A stretch of DNA of 7,771 nucleotides from Anaerolineales bacterium. Lineage in GTDB: Bacteria > Chloroflexota > Anaerolineae > Anaerolineales > UBA6663. The notes under the pieces are model-generated. The model was not told the origin of the DNA and searched no databases. It was given only the letters and a program-made list of their open reading frames with translations. The DNA lies in the NCBI GenBank assembly GCA_016789165.1, contig JAEURL010000432.1:1-7771 (forward strand), in the 5' to 3' direction. Below are positions 5,770 to 7,771 of the stretch, in pieces (within the stretch, counting starts at the first letter, position 1; every line of letters begins with the position of its first letter). The position numbers and the translations under genes are program-made.

Positions 5770-6678
5770 CTAGGGGAAGGGCAGGCCGTCTGAGATGGCG
5801 CGCAGCCGGCTGCACGGGATGGTGCGCACGTCGGTTTCGAGCGAGTAGCCGGCCGCGGCCAGCGCGGCGGGATCGCTCACCCAGCGCTTCTCACCGCCCT
5901 GCAGCAGATACAGGTCGGCACTGGCGGCGCAGCGCAGCAGCACGTGGAGCGGCTGGCCCTCCGGGATCTGACGCAGATAGGCATCGGCCACCTCGGTGAC
6001 GGCCTCCCAGCGGTACCCGTAGTGCTGGAAGGCGTCGGCGGAGCTGATCAGCCGGCGCCGGCCGCCGTCGATGACGTAGATCGCGTCGCCGCTCCCTTTG
6101 AGCAGCAGCCCTTCGTACAAGGCCTGCGGGGCCTGACCGGCCGGCGGGCGCAGCAGCGCCCGGCCGTTCACCAGCGGCAGGTTGGCCAGGGCCGCGATCA
6201 CCAACAGGATGAGCGCCAGCCCCGGCAGGACGCGGCGCAGGCCGGCGCCGCTGATGGGCTGGGCGGCCAGCGCCTCGTACTCGGCCAGCTCGGCGGCCTC
6301 GGCCGGGGTGAGCGGCGTCAGGCCGGCCTCATCCGGAGCCAGGGCCGGCCGCCCGCCGCCGGCCGGGCGATAGGGCCGTTCGGCCGGGGGTACGCTCGGA
6401 GGGGGCGCTTCGATCTGGGGCGCCGGCGCAGCGGCCAACGGCGCGGCGGCCAACGGCGTTTCCGCCGCGGGCGGCACACTCGCGGGCAGCGCGGCCACTT
6501 TCGGCGCCGGAGATGCGGCCGGCGGCGTTGCCAGAGGTGCCGCTGCCGGCACTTTCGGTGTCGGGGGCGCGGCGGCCGGCGGCTGGGGCAGCCCCATCTG
6601 CTGGGCCTGCCGCGCCAGCACGTCGCGCAGCATGGCCAGGATCAATTCCTCGGGGGTGGGCGGCGGTGGCTGGGTCAT
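5770..6678 (-). CDS. Single-pass membrane protein with Pro/Ala-rich arm and two C-terminal repeats
   Basis: A 302-residue protein of unknown function. An amphipathic helix (about 9-28) is followed by a long low-complexity Pro/Ala arm (about 31-125), a membrane segment at ~151-170 preceded by Arg148-Arg149 (predicting N-terminus inside), and an extracytoplasmic part made of two similar units (~187-245 and ~246-302). They align as LLLKGSGD-AIYVIDGGRRRLISS against VLLRCAASADLYLLQGGEKRWVS, followed by an aromatic or Ala stretch ending in GY and then a segment ending IPEGQPL or ISDGLPF. Repeats of this style (Tyr, Gly-Gly, Lys/Arg-Arg, Gly-Tyr) occur in surface proteins of Chloroflexota and candidate-phyla bacteria, from memory; I cannot name the family. 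Cys250 and Cys289, both in the second unit, could form a disulfide. The ATG has GGGAGG 5 nt upstream. It lies 12 nt after the 240-residue membrane gene, almost certainly in one operon. Confidence 0.82.
   Translation of the reverse strand: MTQPPPPTPEELILAMLRDVLARQAQQMGLPQPPAAAPPTPKVPAAAPLATPPAASPAPKVAALPASVPPAAETPLAAAPLAAAPAPQIEAPPPSVPPAERPYRPAGGGRPALAPDEAGLTPLTPAEAAELAEYEALAAQPISGAGLRRVLPGLALILLVIAALANLPLVNGRALLRPPAGQAPQALYEGLLLKGSGDAIYVIDGGRRRLISSADAFQHYGYRWEAVTEVADAYLRQIPEGQPLHVLLRCAASADLYLLQGGEKRWVSDPAALAAAGYSLETDVRTIPCSRLRAISDGLPFP
6431..6458. repeat. Short tandem repeat in the Pro/Ala-rich arm, 15-bp period
   Basis: GCGGCCAACGGCG occurs at 6431-6443 and again at 6446-6458, a 15-bp step of five codons that encodes the PLAAAPLAAAP stretch (about residues 75-85) of the 302-residue protein. 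It marks recent slippage or duplication in a low-complexity arm and keeps the frame. Confidence 0.75.
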
Positions 6679-6690
6679 CGGAACCTCCCG

Positions 6691-7413
6691 CTAGCGAACC
6701 ACGAAGAAGCCGAGCACTTCTCCCAGCGAGGACAGGACGTTGGCGTAGAAATTGCCGCCCAGGCCGCGGAACAACTCAAAGGGCGTCTCCGGCGCGCCGA
6801 AGAACGGGCGCAGCGTCCAGGCCAGCTGGCTGCCGACAAAGGCGTAGAGCAGCAGCCACAGCCGCACCACCCAGCGCCGCGCCGACACGCCCCGCCGGTC
6901 CCGAGCCGTCAGCAGCCACATCCCCTGCAGCAGGTACAGCAGGCCCACGACGCCGGCGATGCCGAAGATGCCGACGTTGAGCAGCTTGAAGAACTGGTAC
7001 TGGCTGGTGGTGATCATGAAGAACAGGACCACGGGCATGAAGGCCAGCAGCACGATGGCCGTCACCGTCACCGCCGCCAGGCTGACCGCGAAGTTCTGGC
7101 TCAGGTTGAGCGATGACTCGAAGATGGCATTAAAGAAGTGCAGGGTGGGCAGACAGACGACCAGCGTGAGCAGAAAGAGCAGCGGCAGCTTGACACCCGA
7201 GGCCAGTGCCTGCCAGACCGAGTGCTTGGAGCCGATGATGACGCCCACCACCCCCAGGAAGATCGCCGACCAGACCAGCATGGCCGCGATCTTGCGGGCC
7301 ACGCCCACGCCGTCGCGGATCTCGGTGAAGAAGCGGAAGCGGTTGCGGAGCAGGACCTCGATCTCCCCCAGCAGGTCACGCAGCGCCGATAAAGACATGG
7401 ACCGGGAGTTCAT
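6691..7413 (-). CDS. Conserved polytopic membrane protein of unknown function
   Basis: A 240-residue protein with a soluble N-terminus (~1-40) and about five membrane segments (roughly 43-61, 76-98, 107-133, 145-168, 181-203), ending in an amphipathic stretch. The motif GSKHSVWQALASGVKLPLLF (61-80), then PTLHFFNAIF (89-98) and QYQFFKLLNVGIFGI (138-152), resembles a membrane family that I recall from Cyanobacteria and Chloroflexota, sometimes mislabelled as an actin-binding WH2 protein; its function is unknown to me. The ATG at 7413 was chosen over a GTG at 7605 because GGAGG (7425-7421) lies 7 nt upstream and because the extra 64 residues would overlap the divergent gene. The next gene begins 12 nt after its stop, so the two proteins are probably made together and may form a complex. 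No catalytic residues are visible. Confidence 0.85.
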   Translation of the reverse strand: MNSRSMSLSALRDLLGEIEVLLRNRFRFFTEIRDGVGVARKIAAMLVWSAIFLGVVGVIIGSKHSVWQALASGVKLPLLFLLTLVVCLPTLHFFNAIFESSLNLSQNFAVSLAAVTVTAIVLLAFMPVVLFFMITTSQYQFFKLLNVGIFGIAGVVGLLYLLQGMWLLTARDRRGVSARRWVVRLWLLLYAFVGSQLAWTLRPFFGAPETPFELFRGLGGNFYANVLSSLGEVLGFFVVR

Positions 7414-7453
7414 CAGGTGCCCTCCTTTGGCCTGAAACGCTGGAACCTTAATC

Positions 7454-7459
7454 ATTCTA
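7454..7459 (-). promoter_or_regulatory. Candidate -10 box of the two-gene membrane operon
   Basis: TAGAAT on the minus strand (7459-7454) matches the consensus at 5 of 6 positions and would give a leader of about 34 nt carrying the strong Shine-Dalgarno. No good -35 is seen at 7482-7477, which fits a promoter that needs an activator. Confidence 0.4.
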
Positions 7460-7482
7460 CAGCAGCCGCGGAAACGCCGAGA

Positions 7483-7522
7483 TATGACCCTGGTATGACC
7501 TCCAGCACTGCCGCCCATGACC
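7483..7522. promoter_or_regulatory. ATGACC box array in the divergent intergenic region, 11- and 22-bp spacing
   Basis: TATGACC occurs at 7483-7489 and 7494-7500, and a third copy, CATGACC, at 7516-7522. The shared ATGACC starts at 7484, 7495 and 7517, steps of 11 and 22 bp, so all copies face the same side of the helix. Read on the minus strand this is GGTCATA-N4-GGTCATA, the 7+4 layout of OmpR/PhoB-type sites. It lies between two divergent membrane genes and could control either. The bases are non-coding, so codon use does not explain the repeat. Confidence 0.5.
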
Positions 7523-7569
7523 GGCCGCCGGCTATGGTGGGGACGTTCCAGACAAAACAGGAGAGCACC

Positions 7570-7771
7570 ATGAACAGCAATCTGACCCCCTTGATGGACG
7601 ATCACAAGCAGCGCGGCCGGCTGATCGGCGGCCTGATCATGATCGGCATCGGCGCGTATTTGTTCGCGGCCCAGTTCGTGCAGGCGGCCTGGATGGGCCT
7701 GCTGCTGATGCCGGCCCTGGGCCTGATCTTCATCGCCGGCGGGCTGGCCAGCCGCAACAGCGGCCTGCTGG
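7570..7771 (+). CDS. N-terminal part of a small membrane protein, truncated by the window end
   Basis: Sixty-seven complete codons are present and the frame is still open at the edge. The peptide starts MNSNLTPLMDDHKQRGRLIG; two hydrophobic stretches follow at about 18-36 and 41-60, with a short loop between them. This is the layout of small membrane proteins that begin with a two-helix hairpin, sometimes followed by a soluble domain; with only the start visible no family can be named. AGGAG at 7559-7563 lies 6 nt before the ATG and supports this start. A weak -10 (TATGGT, 7533-7538) is possible. It is divergent from the two-gene membrane operon and shares a 156-bp intergenic region with the repeated ATGACC boxes. 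Confidence 0.72.
   Translation, partial: MNSNLTPLMDDHKQRGRLIGGLIMIGIGAYLFAAQFVQAAWMGLLLMPALGLIFIAGGLASRNSGLL

Noticed and set aside
5944..7116. A 390-residue plus-strand open frame opposite the two membrane genes
   Set aside because: It is rich in Arg, Gln and Gly with no motifs and spans two well-supported minus-strand genes with clear Shine-Dalgarno sites.
7483..7500. A true PhoB (Pho) box
   Set aside because: The 7+4 geometry matches, but the half-site is GGTCATA rather than TGTCATA and the gene set has no phosphate link, so the regulator was left unnamed.
7414..7605. N-terminal extension of the 240-residue membrane protein to a GTG at 7605
   Set aside because: It would overlap the divergent gene's start and the regulatory repeats. 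The ATG at 7413 has an excellent Shine-Dalgarno 7 nt upstream.

Overview
The window is a GC-rich stretch (roughly two thirds G+C or more by eye) of tightly packed bacterial genes with GTG and TTG starts, Ala/Gly/Pro/Arg-rich proteins and short intergenic gaps. The gene content and protein style suggest a Chloroflexota (Anaerolineae-like) chromosome, probably metagenome-derived. That assignment is inference: there is no rRNA or other taxonomic marker here. A glutamate racemase implies that the cell makes peptidoglycan. No mobile elements, tRNAs, rRNAs or CRISPR arrays were seen.

Layout: (1) 1-140, the acidic Ala/Glu/Pro-rich tail of an unidentified plus-strand gene, whose stop overlaps the TTG start of (2) an AlbA_2/Schlafen-type putative DNA-binding protein with a RecG-C-type GHKL ATPase domain and a C-terminal winged helix (137-1498). 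(3) A short gap with repeated TATCCCA boxes and a candidate promoter leads to (4) a membrane-bound GAF-like histidine kinase (1568-3226) with no response regulator in view. (5) A YdjA-like nitroreductase (3308-3865) follows behind its own perfect TATAAT box. (6) An FTR1/EfeU-type iron permease (4020-4850) has a sigma70-like promoter and a 25-bp imperfect palindrome over the predicted transcription start. (7) A 13-bp-stem terminator separates it from the convergent glutamate racemase (8; minus strand, 5742-4933). Upstream of murI on the minus strand is a two-gene membrane unit: (9) a 5-TM, 240-residue protein and (10) a 302-residue single-pass protein with a Pro/Ala-rich cytoplasmic arm and two extracytoplasmic ~55-residue repeats. 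(11) Divergent from it is the start of another small membrane protein, cut by the window end (7570-7771).

How the genes relate: minus-strand genes 9 and 10 are 12 nt apart, each with a strong Shine-Dalgarno, and look like one operon that may read through into murI. Genes 1 and 2 are translationally coupled. The others look like independently promoted single genes. Two intergenic regions carry 7-bp boxes repeated at exactly 11-bp steps, the spacing used by OmpR/PhoB-type response regulators. Three genes without a Shine-Dalgarno have their -10 boxes only 6-15 nt before the start codon, suggesting leaderless or nearly leaderless mRNAs. No complete novel defence or mobile system was found. The least explained items are the two-gene membrane unit and the regulatory repeats.
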